A stretch of 64,000 nucleotides of DNA, from NCBI RefSeq assembly GCF_020379485.1, contig NC_063448.1, forward strand, positions 18,623,726 to 18,687,725. Reading direction: 5' to 3'. A model generated the notes under the pieces. The model saw only the letters and a list, made by a program, of their open reading frames with translations. It searched no databases and was not told the DNA's origin. The translations under genes and the position numbers were made by a program. Numbering within the stretch: the stretch's first letter is position 1; each line of letters starts with the position of its first letter. Of this stretch, positions 34,137 through 45,678 are shown piece after piece. This DNA comes from Brassica napus. Its lineage: Eukaryota; Streptophyta; Magnoliopsida; Brassicales; Brassicaceae.

Positions 34137-35967
34137 TTACATGTCACTCTCTTCATGGTTAATTTTGCTGCGTGCAGATAGAAAGACTACATTATATTCA
34201 AATTTCGTGATCTTTTGAAAGTAGAAAAAGTTACCTTTCAGGTGCAGTTTCAAAGAGAGATTCCATCATTTGAGGTCCCAAGTTATTGAAACGGTGATAG
34301 ACTCTCCTTAAGGATCCAATAGCTTCATTTGTCAGCTCAACACTCTGCACAAAAACCAAATCAGAACAGCAGCAAGTAATCACAATAGAGTTATATTTCT
34401 GAAGATGTTTACCTGATCAAGTATGCGTTTGAATGATGAATAAGGAATCATCTCATCTACAAGTCTTATATCATTGTTGTATCCGAATGTCCTAAGCATA
34501 GTCCATAACGTTCTGAGTTTTCTATCCATGATAAGCTTTGTGATTAGAACCAAAAAGCCATCTACTGTGAGGCTGTTTTCTTTGACTCCTTCAGGACACA
34601 GTTCTTGAACAGATTTTATTAATGCTCTACAACGAGAAGGCATCAATGGTATACTGAAGCAACGAGCATTAATATGGTTAAAGCCGTCGTCACTGAGAAT
34701 GTAATCATTGTCACATGCATTGAGTTCAAATATATGTTCCAAGGCAGCAACACATCGAGGCTTCAGTGAATTGGTTACTTGATCATATACGGGTCCTATA
34801 TGGTTCATAGCCGCTATTTGCGCTTGCACAAAAACCGCTTGAGCCTGCTCAAAAAATCAGTTTGGTCATTTTCAGACATGAAGTATAGTAAAAAGTTGAA
34901 ATGCTTTAGAGTGTTAAGATCTCACTCACAAGCCAACTGATATCAGATAGCCTCGGAGCAGACCACTCAATGCATATCTCGATTTCTCGACATTGTTGCC
35001 TTATAGGTGTTGTTATCTCTTTAGTGTCGATTGTATTGTGTTCCTTTTGGATAACACTATAACCTGCTACTACGATAGGGACTCTCACCTATGTAATATA
35101 AGGGTCAGAAGACAAACATTTAATAAGAAAAAGGTACATAATTGATTGATGAAGACATAAGAAAGAAGGAAAATAAACCTTTAAATGTCGAAACAGAAGA
35201 AGCCAATATTCACTCAAACGGTCCAAAGTCTCTAGTCTATCAGATCTCTTAGAAACACAAAGAGTTATAAGAACAACTTTTCTTATTAGCTTTAGAAACT
35301 ACTCAAAACTAAAGCTCTCAATATGTTTCTCTTCGATCATATGGAACACCTCTCCATTAGACCTATATTTATATGAAAGACAATTCCCTTTAACATGTGG
35401 GATATGGAAAACACAAATCTAACCTAAATAGAAACTTCCTTTTCCTATTTCTAGGTTTCCTTATTATATTTATCTTAACATATTAAACATCTAATAATAT
35501 GTTAAGTTTCCACAAGTTTGGAATTATCCAACAGTCTATCCATTGCAAACGTCAGAACTATTGCATCTGCTTCCTTGACTTCCCTAATGATATCTCCCTT
35601 GTCTTCTGGTCTGCAAATGTTATTAACAGAGACATCAATAGAAAAAAAAACCATTATGTTTAAATATAAACCTACCCACAGAACATTATTATATGAATCC
35701 CTTAATGATGTCCATACAAACACAAATCATAATAAACATTTACCTCAAAGAAGTGTCGATAAGGGTAAACAGAACATCCTCAGAGCAATATTCAGAAGGT
35801 AAATTTGTGTAAGGTAACAGAGGAGGGATTCTAGGATCAGGATGGTTATGATCAGTTACTGCAGCCATGATCAAACTTGATTTCCTAGTTCTTGTCTCAC
35901 CAACCACAACAATTCTTACCAGTTTTGTCGAGCCATGAGATTCTCTCAAACCAAAACCACTCATCAT
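34137..35967 (-). pseudogene. MIRO-like GTPase, shortened, copy 2 (interrupted by a solo LTR)
   Basis: This is the better-kept copy. Exons on the minus strand are 35967-35744, 35610-35179 (interrupted), 35088-34930, 34844-34413, 34344-34235 and a short one ending at 34137. It reads MSGFGLRESHG, then VRIVVVGETRTRKSSL (P-loop altered at two positions), LPYTNLPSEYC, ITTPIRQQCREIEICIEWSAP, and the EF-hand region ELNACDNDYILSDDG with TVDGFLVLITKL. It ends APESKINHEESDM. Except for a 0.29 kb insertion in exon 2 (about 35246-35533) the frame seems open. Like copy 1 it lacks the second EF-hand, second GTPase and tail anchor of full MIRO (about 650 aa in plants). The altered P-loop argues against normal GTP binding. 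Confidence 0.72.
35246..35533 (-). mobile_element. Solo LTR, copia-type, inside MIRO-like copy 2
   Basis: This stretch of about 290 bp is absent from the same place in copy 1. It is flanked by GTCTATC on both sides (35239-35245 and 35533-35540 region), a target duplication of 5-7 bp. On the minus strand it begins TGTTGGATAATTCC, the usual TGTTGG start of copia LTRs. It carries no coding region. Confidence 0.7.
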
Positions 35968-35994
35968 CTTAGTTGGAGTATCTGTACTCAGCCC

Positions 35995-36960
35995 TAAGAA
36001 CAAAGAATTGATCTATTGGTTAAATTTTATGCATTACTTAGCAGAGATTTATGATATTACAAGTTTACGGGCCTAAATGGTGACCACCTTGAACTAAAGG
36101 AACGAGAGGAAATATTACGTTACTAATAATTCCCTTTTCTTTTTACATGCATTAGTAATTTTTTACATAAATGGACACACACAATTTCTCTTTGTTCCTC
36201 TTTGTATATGGAACGATAGAACAAAATTATTTCCTATCAACTTTAACAAGGAACTAAATGGAAAATAATAAAACTTGGTAAATATCTATTACCATGAACT
36301 AGAAAATTAACATTTTCATTAGTGGTCCACGTCCATTGCTTCTATTATATATTAAAAATAATAATTCTTTCAACATAACCTAAACAAGCGTTTAGAGTTT
36401 TACCGCAAGACGCACACACTTTTTTTTTGTCAAACAAAAGATACACATTTTTATTACAATTTTAAGCGAGTTCTATAATCTAATAAGATTGAGATGGAAA
36501 ATAACATAGTATTTTGTATGTGTTTGTTAGATATCATGTCATGTTCAATAAACACTAGCAGATCACGTCGTGGACGTCAATCCAATGGTGGGCAAGAACT
36601 AAGACCGATGGTGGAACAGCTCGTAAAAGGACATATATCTATGTTTACAATTTTTTCTTTCTAAGAATGTTTTGTTATGTTATAAACATGTGCATTGAAT
36701 ATATATCAAATTTCTTCCTTTTTATTTTCTTTTTGTTTGCTTATATTAGTCGATATTTTTAATTTTATTTTGATAGAATTACTTTGGAAAATTTAAGATT
36801 TTTATAAATATTATAAGTATTAATTATGAAGTTGATTTGACATATTTTTGATATTTTTAAATTATATGTTAATATTTTTAACGCACACTACTCTCCATGT
36901 AGCAACTCATTAATTGGAGTATCTTGCATGTCCCTCTCTTTATGGTTAGTTTTTGCGTGT
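35995..36960. repeat. Partial unit 3 of the triplication
   Basis: It matches the non-coding parts of units 1 and 2 and ends near TCTTTATGGTTAG, where the MIRO-like gene would begin in the other units. It has no gene. Confidence 0.7.
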
Positions 36961-37302
36961 TTCTTTTACCTCATCGCTGCACGGAACCATGACCCAGAAA
37001 ATATCCGATTTGAGCATCAAATAAAGACTTTCTAGATGAAATATCGTGGATCCGATATGTTACTTCCTTGTATTGGTCCGTCTATACTCTAACCACTATT
37101 GGTTATGATACTTGTCATTTTCTATACGCTTTTCAAACTAGGACTAACAACATACTTGTTGGTAACACCTTACCAATTTGGTACTCCATCGAAACTGTTG
37201 TAACAATGTTTATTTTCTTTTGAAAATTGTGTGAGATCATATCACTTTTAATCTACTCTATTAAAAGAGGAGTACACATTAGAATTAATTTTTACCTCAT
37301 GT
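36961..37302. other. Unassigned intergenic sequence
   Basis: This lies between the end of the triplication and the hAT MITE. I see no gene or repeat border. Confidence 0.35.
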
Positions 37303-37310
37303 GTTATTTA

Positions 37311-38082
37311 TAAGGGTGTCAAAATGAGCTATAGCTCATAATCTAACTCAGCTCAACTTGTTTTTTCATGAGCACGATCTCTATATTTTAAGCTCATTTA
37401 ATAAATGAGTTTAATGATCGAACTTAAATTAAATCACGAGTTATATGAACAATTTTTAATGAACATGAGCTGGCTCATGAGCTTGTTCATTTTTATACTT
37501 ACAATTATATATAATATTATATATATATATATATATTATATTTGGATAACTTCTATTTTTATGTAAAAAATAGATAATTTGTATATTTATCATATTTATC
37601 TTCTAAAATTAAAATGTCAAACCAAATCTTCTTAAATGATAATATCTAAATTAATCATATTTATCTTCTAAAATTAAAATGTAAAACATGCATATAAGAC
37701 ATTGATGATGAATTGTCTCAAGACTCTCACGAAAAATAAGGATCATTGGTTTTGCTTTAATTTAATTTATTAGGTGTTGTTTTTTTAATTTTTGTCATGT
37801 ATTGGTTTTTATTTAGTATTTAATATTTATGTTTTAGATTTTTTAATATTTAAATTTTGAACAATATTATAGAAGTTATTCTATCACTATTTTATTTTAT
37901 AATTATTATTTTTATTTAGATCACGAGTTAGCTCATTTTACTCATGATCTAGATGATGTGAGTTCGAGTTTACATATTGAAGCTCATATAATAAATGAGC
38001 TGAGCTGAGATAGCTCATAAAAGAGCTGAGCTCACTATGAGCTGAGCTGAGTTGAGCGAGCTAGCTCATTTTGACACCCCTG
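37311..38082. mobile_element. hAT-type MITE with perfect 8-bp target duplication
   Basis: The ends are inverted repeats: TAAGGGTGTCAAAATGAGCTA on the left, and CAGGGGTGTCAAAATGAGCTA when the right end is inverted. GTTATTTA is duplicated exactly at 37303-37310 and 38083-38090. The inside is AT-rich, with GAGCTCAT-type motifs repeated near both ends. No transposase is seen. The 8-bp duplication and the CAGGGGTG-like terminus are hAT hallmarks. Confidence 0.9.
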
Positions 38083-38204
38083 GTTATTTACACTAATTGC
38101 CATTGGAATTTATCTTTTCATTAAGGATATTTTTGTCTTTTTGACTAATGAATCAATCTAATTATTTTTCTAAAATAATATATTTTAACAAAATTATGAT
38201 TTGG

Positions 38205-38315
38205 AAACCCCATTAGTCCAGTGGTTTGACTAAGAGTTCATTAATGATTCTACATCCGGAGGTCTAGGGTTCAAACCCAGAAAACGCAAATTATGCATAT
38301 TATGGAAAAAAATGA
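38205..38315 (+). mobile_element. tRNA-derived SINE fragment
   Basis: It has a box A-like TTAGTCCAGTGGTTTGACTAAG and a box B-like GGTCTAGGGTTCAAACCC with normal spacing, followed by A-rich sequence. It lacks a tRNA cloverleaf, so a SINE is more likely than a tRNA gene. Confidence 0.5.
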
Positions 38316-38655
38316 TTACAAAAAGTGTTCAGCATGGTGCATGGCGTATCATCGAACATGGATCTCATAGGGCAGTTCGGAGTGACGCAGTCAGACGTGT
38401 ATTCTCATCTGGTGGTAGAATTGTAATAGCATAATTAATCGGATGTTAAAAGAAAAACAAAATTATGCTTTTTCAAAAATTAGGCAATAAAAGATTTTTC
38501 TCAGATTTTTTATTTTCAAAGGGAGATATGGGAAGGTCAAAGTTAATCAAAACGATAGTTTCACTAGGATATCTTTTTACATATTTTCTGGTTTTTATTA
38601 GAGGAAAGAATGATGTGATGCTAATTCATTGTATTTTTAAGCCTCTGTCAAGGAA
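38316..38655. other. Unassigned sequence
   Basis: Nothing clear is seen. An open frame at 38465-38695 (+) has no motif. Confidence 0.3.
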
Positions 38656-38659
38656 ACAT

Positions 38660-39640
38660 GTTTTTTTTTTTTTGAGCAACATGAAATTTCATTAAGAAAT
38701 TAAACAGAGTTTTGGTTTGGGTTTACAACGGGCTGTGCTACCAGACAGGCCTTGGCAAGCCCATCAGCCGGTCCGTTATTGGCCTAGAAATATAAGTAAA
38801 ACGACAATTGATAAAGGGGGAGGAAGAGGAGAAAGCGAGCTCGTCGATATCGGATAGAATCCCGTAGAGTTCCGTCGTCTTCCGTCGAGAGGTGATAGCT
38901 TGTGCAAGCACTTGAGAGTCTGTTCGAATACAGATAATGGAGTAGTGATTGGTGGCTGCTTGGAGTAAGGCCTCTCTGATCGCCAGAGCTTCGCCCATGC
39001 ATGGCTATGAGACTGCGCTTTGCTAGATCGACCCGCGAAATATCTCTGTTACTGATCCATTTGTGAAGATCTAAGCTAGTCCTGCTTCTTTAGAGGTGTG
39101 ACTCCAGGACGCGTCAGTGTTACAGAAGATTTCAGAGGGATCAAGGACCATCGGATCGTGTTGCTGGCCAGTAGTCAATGATTTGGGGATTTTCAGGCTC
39201 GGGGGTTGCGCAATCTCCCATTCCTTGAGGGCCTGGATCGTTTTTAGAGCTGTTTCTTCTGGCGATTGGTATCTATTTTCGAAGATCCGTTGGTTCCTGG
39301 AGGTCCAGATTGCCCAGCATATCCACGGCAAAGCATTGCCCGTAAATCCATAAGGTGGGAGGGGAGTTAGGTTCCAAGATCTCTCAAGCTTTTCGAAGAA
39401 CGTTGTAGCATCAGTTGTATCGATGGATTGATTCCACGGTCCATACCTCCAGACCTCGTTTGCGTATTGGCAGTGAAAGAGGATGTGATCCACACTCTCT
39501 GGTTCCCCACAATGGTTACAGGTGATGTTTTGGAGCATCCCTCTTTTACGCAAATTTCTCCGTTTTTTCCATTTGCCTTCATTATTATCTCTCCGAGTCC
39601 TTTCAGGAAATAGGTAAAAACCCATTATCTTAATATGTTT
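38660..39640 (-). mobile_element. LINE remnant (3' end of ORF2)
   Basis: A 5'-truncated non-LTR retrotransposon on the minus strand. It holds the zinc-binding zf-RVT region (NITCNHCGEPESVDHILFHC, about 39530-39470). The RNase H-like domain of plant LINEs follows (NTDASW, GEALAIREALLQA, TDSQVLAQAI). It ends with LPRPVW, a stop and an A-tail (T-run at about 38660-38673 on the plus strand). Frame breaks near 39070 and 39000 show that it is dead. Confidence 0.85.
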
Positions 39641-39679
39641 CTGATTTATTTACAACACTTAACATATATACTATAAATA

Positions 39680-39683
<4 letters not shown>

Positions 39684-39730
<47 letters not shown>
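39684..39730. repeat. (TA)n microsatellite
   Basis: An uninterrupted run of TA repeats, about 46 bp. Confidence 0.95.
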
Positions 39731-39734
<4 letters not shown>

Positions 39735-40257
39735 TATGATAGTTTTTTTTTTAAACAAGTGCTTCCACTGTATAAGGTGTTATAATATCAATATATAACC
39801 ATATTAAATGTTTTTCTTTAATTAATAAAGTTAATGTTTGTCTTATAACATATCGTCATCTACACAACTATATTTAAACTATAAGAATACAAAAATGAAG
39901 TAAATAATTTTGCATAAAATTATGAGACATTCATTTAAACAAATATAAATTATTTTTGCTAAAAAATATTTGGTTTCAGTAAAATAAATATATTAATATA
40001 CATACTAACTGGTTAGACTAACTTATATAAAATTCAATATATAAATGATCCATGCCACGGTAGGTATCAAATAAGAAATAACTTATCTACCATATAAAAT
40101 TGATTTATTTGTCAAGATGCAATACAATATGACAAAATCACAAATATACAAATAGTTAAAAACTATTAAATAATTATTAAAATATTTGGCATTACAAATT
40201 AAAAAAAAACTATAGTTATGTCAAAATAATATTCGCACGGATGTACGGGTCAAATCC
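39731..40257 (+). mobile_element. Probable Helitron 3' end
   Basis: The sequence GCACGGATGTACGGGTCAAATCCTAG followed by T at 40258 resembles the GC-rich hairpin plus CTAG terminus of Brassicaceae Helitrons. I could not place the 5' TC end, so the left border given here is arbitrary. Confidence 0.4.
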
Positions 40258-40508
40258 TAGTTATAGTTTTACATACATGGAGAATTAGTAGTTATCGATT
40301 ACATTTTTTGTAAAAAAACTAAATCAGTTGTTGTGTGTGCAGGTAAGAGATATGTGAGAGAGAGGAGTTTTTAAACCTTGAAGAAGAAATCGTAACTATA
40401 TTTAAATGTTTTCGGACAATAGTTTCTAATTTTTTTTAGTTACATATTAATTTCGTTGTTAGTTATCTTTATTTCTCACTCTATTTTAAAGTAAAACTAG
40501 GGGCTTAG
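40258..40508. other. Unassigned spacer before the second gypsy element
   Basis: No gene or repeat is recognised. Confidence 0.35.
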
Positions 40509-42138
40509 TGAAACGACCCGACCTATTTTTTCGTAACATCAGTACGAGTCTGACTCGACTTACTCGATTAGACTTGGGCCGTTTTCATATTTTTCCTTAC
40601 TTAGAATTATTTCAGAGTGTTAGTTCTTTTTCAGACAGTCAAGTAAAGCATAATACGATTTGAATAGATAATCTGAGGTTCGAGTTAACAAGTCAGTTCG
40701 CTATAGGCTATTACATGTTAAACTCGTCCTATATCTACCCAAATCCACCATCCTTCCTTCCTGCCTTTGTCTCGCGTTCAAGCTATGTCTTTACTCTTTC
40801 GGGTCTGGTCCTGATCTGCATCCAAACAAGGAGGCATAAGCAAACAGTATGCTTAGTGAGAGCGGTCATTCCGTCCCACTCAGCCAAGTAAAGCAATCGA
40901 GTCAATCAGTCAATAAACGGACATGCTTATCATCAGTCAGTTACTTAGCCGACCCAATCGTTCCAAGCCAGCGCGCCATCAGATTCAGTCAAGCCTTAGC
41001 AGGCCAATACGGCTCCAGGCGCATGATCTGATCCAGATGCGTTGATGGAAGGAACCAACTATTCGGACCAAGCCAGAACTTAGCAGATAATTTGAATTAG
41101 ACAAGCAATCAGTACATAGAACATTCCTATCAATCAGACTACGATTCAGTACGATAGGCCACAGTCATGCACTCACCCTTGTCTTAGAGTCGGTTTGTTC
41201 TGTTTGGTTCGGTCTCTTCTGACACCTCTTGAGCGGTTTCTGTCGGATCTTCGTACGTTCAGACAATCAGATTCACCCTACAGACGATCGTTCTTGACTC
41301 GGACTTGATCAATCCAGCCAAATATCGAAAGTTCTCTCTTAATCGGACTTTTCTCTCGGTGTCTTTACTCTCTGGTTCTTTCCTCCCGTTTCCGTACAAA
41401 AATGACGAAATAAGACAAAGGAGACGATTAAAATGGGCAGTTGGGTGGTTTAGGCCCGAGAAACTGCCAAGTTAACCGTTCCCGCGTATTTTACACTCGG
41501 CTCTTAATCCTTAACCGCCACCCCGCGCTCCAAAGCGTTCCAGCGCGAGTTTTCCCCTTTTTCGGACTTTAACTGTTCCCGCCAGTTTTACTTAGACGAA
41601 ACTCGAGCTAGAGCTGACTGATCCAGTCGACAACTCTAACCGCCTTGTCCGAATCAGACTGATACGACTAAATCAGCTCATCTCAGCTTAGCCGACAGTC
41701 TTAACCGCCTTGTCTGATTTCCGACAATCGCTGTCTAGTCGACCAGTTCAACCGTCTTGTCCGAATCCAACAACACTTGTCCGGATCCGACCATCGCTGT
41801 CCGAAAATTCCGCTTTGCCTGGATTTTCATTGAGTTGTCCGAACATCCTGAGTTTCACAAACCGAACGGCCTGTCCAATAACCCGAGCGTAAGACCGACT
41901 GATGGAGCTTTGTTTGGCTCAAAAGTAGATATGTTCCTAGCTTTAATCGGGTACATGGTTCCGCTCTAGTCGCTACAAATCAGGCGCCGATCCAAGTTCT
42001 CCCATCGACCCACGGAAAGTCCTTCGAACTCTGATCAGCTCTTTCTAGCATCATCCAATCCATTCAGTACATTCTCACAGTCCGGCCAGCCAGTCCTCAG
42101 ATCATCCTAACATCGATCTTTAGAACACGGTCGCTACA
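40509..42138 (-). repeat. 3' LTR of the second gypsy element
   Basis: It is inverted relative to the LTRs at 10006 and 20511, beginning (minus strand) TGTAGCGACC at 42138 and ending GGGTCGTTTCA at 40509. It is about 1630 bp and lacks the 33-bp inverted duplication of the 3' LTR at 20511. Confidence 0.88.
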
Positions 42139-42156
42139 AGTTCTCCCCCACTTGGC

Positions 42157-43662
42157 TCAGACTCGTCCTCGAGTCTTTCTTCCTGCACCTTCCTTAAGTT
42201 TGTCGAACCACTTTGGAAACTCAGCTTTCATTCTCGCCTCTGGCTCCCAAGTCGTTTCCTCTTGTCCATCGCAGTCCCAAACGACTTGGATCATTTTGAT
42301 ATTCTTTCTGCCTTCAGGTTTGGTTTTTCTACCAATGATCCGGACTGGTCGTCCCTCCACAGTAAGGTTCTCTCTCAAGTCAAATGGTGGTTCAGGAACC
42401 ACATTTTCTTGATTCCTTATGCATTTTCGCAGCAAGGATACATGGAACACGTTATGGAACTGAGCCATCGATGAGGGCAGTTCCAGTTTGTAGGCGACTT
42501 TTCCAATCCTTTCCAGGGTCTTGTACGGCCCCATGTATCTTGGACTCAGCTTGGCATTCTTTGAGGATCGGTCCTTGCCTTTGTAGGTGACGGTTTTGAG
42601 ATATACCATGTCTCATACTTCGAACTCAAGGTCTTTTCTGCGTCTGTCTGCATAACTCTTATGTCTGTCCTGAGACTCTTTCATCTTCAGTTTCAAGACT
42701 CGGATTCTTTCAGTTGTCTCTTCCACAAAATCTCGGCCAAATATGCTGCGCTCCCCCACTTGGGTCCAGCATAGCGGTGTCCTACACGGACATCCGTACA
42801 ATGCCTCGTAAGGCGACATTCCAATGCTTGCATGATAGCTGTTGTTGTATGAAAACTCTGTCAGATGCAAGTACTGATCCCATTTATCTTCCCAATCCAG
42901 AACACAAGATCGCGGTAAGTCTTCAAGTGTTCGGATTGTCATCTCTGATTGTCCATCCGTTTGCGGATGATATGCTGTACTCATATGGACCTTGGTCCCC
43001 ATCGACTTCTGCATAGCTCTCCAGAAGGCCGAATAAAACTTGGAGTCTCGGTCTGACGCTATGCTTACCGGAACTCCATGAAGTCTGACAATCTTTTCCA
43101 CGTATAACTTGGCAAGCACCGCTGGATTGTCTGTTTTGTTGATAGCCAAGAAGTGTGCGGACATGGTCAATCTGTGCACTATCACCCAGATAGCGTCCTT
43201 GCCGTTCCTCATTGGCAAGCTAGTCACGAAGTCCATCGTGATCTTATCCCAAGGCCATTTTGGGATGGGTAAACTCTGAAGTAGTCCACTCGGAACTTGA
43301 TTTTCTGCCTTCACCATTTGGCAGAATGGGCACCCAGCTGTCCATTTTGAAACATCACGCTTCATTCCAACCCAATGATAGTATCTCTTCAAGTCTCGGT
43401 ACATCTTATTGGCTCCTAGATGTATCGAAAACTTTGACTGATGTGCCTCCTTTAGGATCTCATCCCGCAACCCTTTGTCGTTAGGAACACACACTCGGCC
43501 ATTAACCAGAATCATCCCATTGTTTGAAGTCTGATACTCCGTCTTCTCGTTCTTTGAAGCTTTGATCAGATCTTCATCCTTTTCCTGTGCAAGGCAAACT
43601 CGGGACAACAAATCTGCCTGATCCGCTGCACCAAGACCCAACGGTTTCAATTCGTCAGTCAA
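42157..43662 (-). pseudogene. Integrase and chromodomain of the second gypsy element
   Basis: It starts at TDELKPLGLG and includes the HHCC zinc domain (HLGANKMYRDLKRYYHW, CPFCQ). The catalytic core follows (TMDFVTSLP, ASDRDSKF, TDGQSEMTIRTLED; the DDE acids are present), then the integrase tail and VFHVSLLRKC with a chromodomain-like end (VVWDCDGQEETTWEPEARM). A stop at about 42610 replaces the glycine of EVGDMVYLKT. It targets integration in active relatives; here it is inactive. Confidence 0.85.
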
Positions 43663-43671
43663 GGCAGCTAA

Positions 43672-44250
43672 TCATAAGGTTCCAACCATATGAACTAGTT
43701 CCTCCATGTCTTTCTCTGAAGCCGAAGCTACTCTCTTCCGGCTCAAGGCATCCGCGACCAGATTTGCCTTTTCCGGATGGTAGGCAATATCCAAGTCGTA
43801 ATCCGCAACCAGTTCCATCCAACGCCTCTGTCTAAGGTTCCGCTCTTGTTGAGTAAAGATATACTTCAAGCTCTTATGGTCCGTGAAGACTTGGACTTTA
43901 GCACCATAGAGATAAGACCGCCATATTTTCAGCGCAAACACGACAGCAGCCATTTCTAAGTCGTGTGTTGGATAGTTCCCTTCGTGTCTCCTTAGCTGTC
44001 TAGACGCATACGCGATCACTTTGCCTTGCTGCATCAATACGCACCCAAGTCCAACTTTAGATGCATCTGTGTACACCACGTATGGCTCGTTGTCCATAGG
44101 AAGAGCCAATACTGGAGTAGTCGTCAAATCTTCTTGAGTTTGTTGAAACTCACATCACAACCTTCTGTCCACACGAACTGAACATTTTTCCCGGTCAACT
44201 TTGTCAACGGTTGAGCCATGCTGGCAAATCCCTTAACAAACCATCGGTAT
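43672..44250 (-). pseudogene. RNase H segment of the second gypsy element
   Basis: Residues include [38 protein letters not shown] and VADALSRK, standard for Ty3/gypsy RNase H. A stop after MVGTL separates it from integrase. A frameshift and a stop (after SFLGLAG) lie between it and RT. Confidence 0.85.
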
Positions 44251-45541
44251 TATCCAGCCAGTCCGAGAAAGCTCCTGATCTCCGTTGCGTTCCTTGGTAT
44301 GGGCCAGTCCGCAATGGCCTTTATCTTCTCCTGGTCCACGGACACTCCCTTGTCCGAGACCACGTGACCCAAGAAACCAATTTCTCTTTGCGAAAAGCTG
44401 CATTTGCTGAGCTTGGCGAACAACTTATGTTCCCGCAGCTTATCCAAAACCTTTCTCAGATGGTCCTTGTGCTCTTCCTGATTCTTTGAGTAGATCAAGA
44501 TGTCGTCTATGAAGACTATAACGAATTCATCTAGGTAGTCTATGAAAACGTTATTCATCATCTTCATAAGGGCTGCATGGGCGTTGGTCAATCCGAAGGG
44601 CATAACCACAAACTCGTAGTGGCCATATCTCGATCTGAAGGTTGTCTTACGGACATCCTCTTCAGCAATCGGAATCTGATGGTATCCCGAAGCTAAATCA
44701 ATCTTGGAGAAACAAGTAGCACCTCGGAGTTGGTCCAATAACTCGTCTATCCTTGGTAGAGGGTACTTGTTCTTCACTGTGACTCTGTTAATCCCCTATA
44801 GTCGATGCATAGCCTAAAGCTACCATCTTTCTTCTTCACGAACAGAACCGGTGCGCCCCAAGGTGAACTGCTTGGGCGCACAAACCCTTTCTCCATCAAT
44901 TCATCTAATTGTTTCTTAAGTTCTGCCATTTCAGCCGGAGCCATCCGGTACGGAGCTTTCGAGATTGGCTTTGTGCCCGGCTCAAGCTCAATCGTGAAAG
45001 GATCATAACGGTCCAGTGGTAATCCTGTCAAGGATTCGAACACGTCATCATACTCCTTTACAATCGGAATCCCTTCCAACTCAGCATCAGGTCCGACTTC
45101 CACAGTTGTGATTGCAGCCAGATAAGCCTCACATCCCTTTTCCAGCATTCTTTTTGCTTGAAGTGCTGAAATGATCAGACTCCCATTGGTCGGTCTGACC
45201 CCTTTATAGACAAGCTTTCCATTGCCGATTTCAAATTGAACTCGGCCACGATGACAATCAAGATGTGTCTTGTATTTACTCAGCCAATCCATTCCAAGGA
45301 TCACATCGTATGATTTCACTGGGCAAACGACCAAGTCGGCTGGCATGTTCACTCCTCCGATCATCACAGAGACGTTTTGAATTTTCCCTGAAGTGTACAT
45401 GGTCTGACCACCAGCCGCCCGAACCAGTCTTACTTCTTCTCCTGGTTCTTTCTGGAATTCCCCAATTCCAATCATCTCGGGTTGCACAAAGCAGTGAGAT
45501 GCACCAGAATCAAACAGAACATGGGTTGCCACTCCACCCAT
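44250..45541 (-). pseudogene. Protease and RT of the second gypsy element
   Basis: The protease shows [13 protein letters not shown] with the catalytic D-S-G. RT follows: [58 protein letters not shown] and [12 protein letters not shown] with the catalytic FIDD. A 1-nt loss in the DYRGLN region near 44790 shifts the frame. The fold remains readable but cannot be made as one protein. Confidence 0.87.
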
Positions 45542-45678
45542 GACTAATGTCCCTACATATTCACTCGGAACACTAAGGACCTACTCTACAAGTTAGCAAT
45601 TTCACACATAAATTCTTAAGGCAAAGGTGAGAGATAGGATGACTCACCAGTGATCGGACGAGACGTGCTTGGGTCCAT

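Larger units (their letters stand above)
26088..36960. repeat. Triplicated 2.5-2.8 kb unit carrying MIRO-like genes
   Basis: The same order of sequence occurs nearly three times. Unit 1 is 26088-33194 (interrupted by a copia element at 26796-31421), unit 2 is 33195-35994 and partial unit 3 is 35995-about 36960. Each starts with CAGCCCTAA(A/G)AACAA, followed by about 0.9 kb of AT-rich non-coding DNA ending near ACTCATTA(G/A)TTGGAGTATCTT. Units 1 and 2 then carry a MIRO-like gene on the minus strand; unit 3 stops before it. Copies differ by scattered substitutions and small indels. Confidence 0.85.

Noticed and set aside
26088..36960. CRISPR-like or satellite array suggested by the large repeats
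   Set aside because: The repeated units are kilobases long with genes inside, and there are no short regular repeats with unique spacers. It is a segmental tandem duplication in a plant genome.
38205..38315. Possible tRNA gene with box A and box B motifs
   Set aside because: The sequence does not fold as a cloverleaf with a plausible anticodon arm and acceptor stem, and A-rich sequence follows. A SINE fits better.
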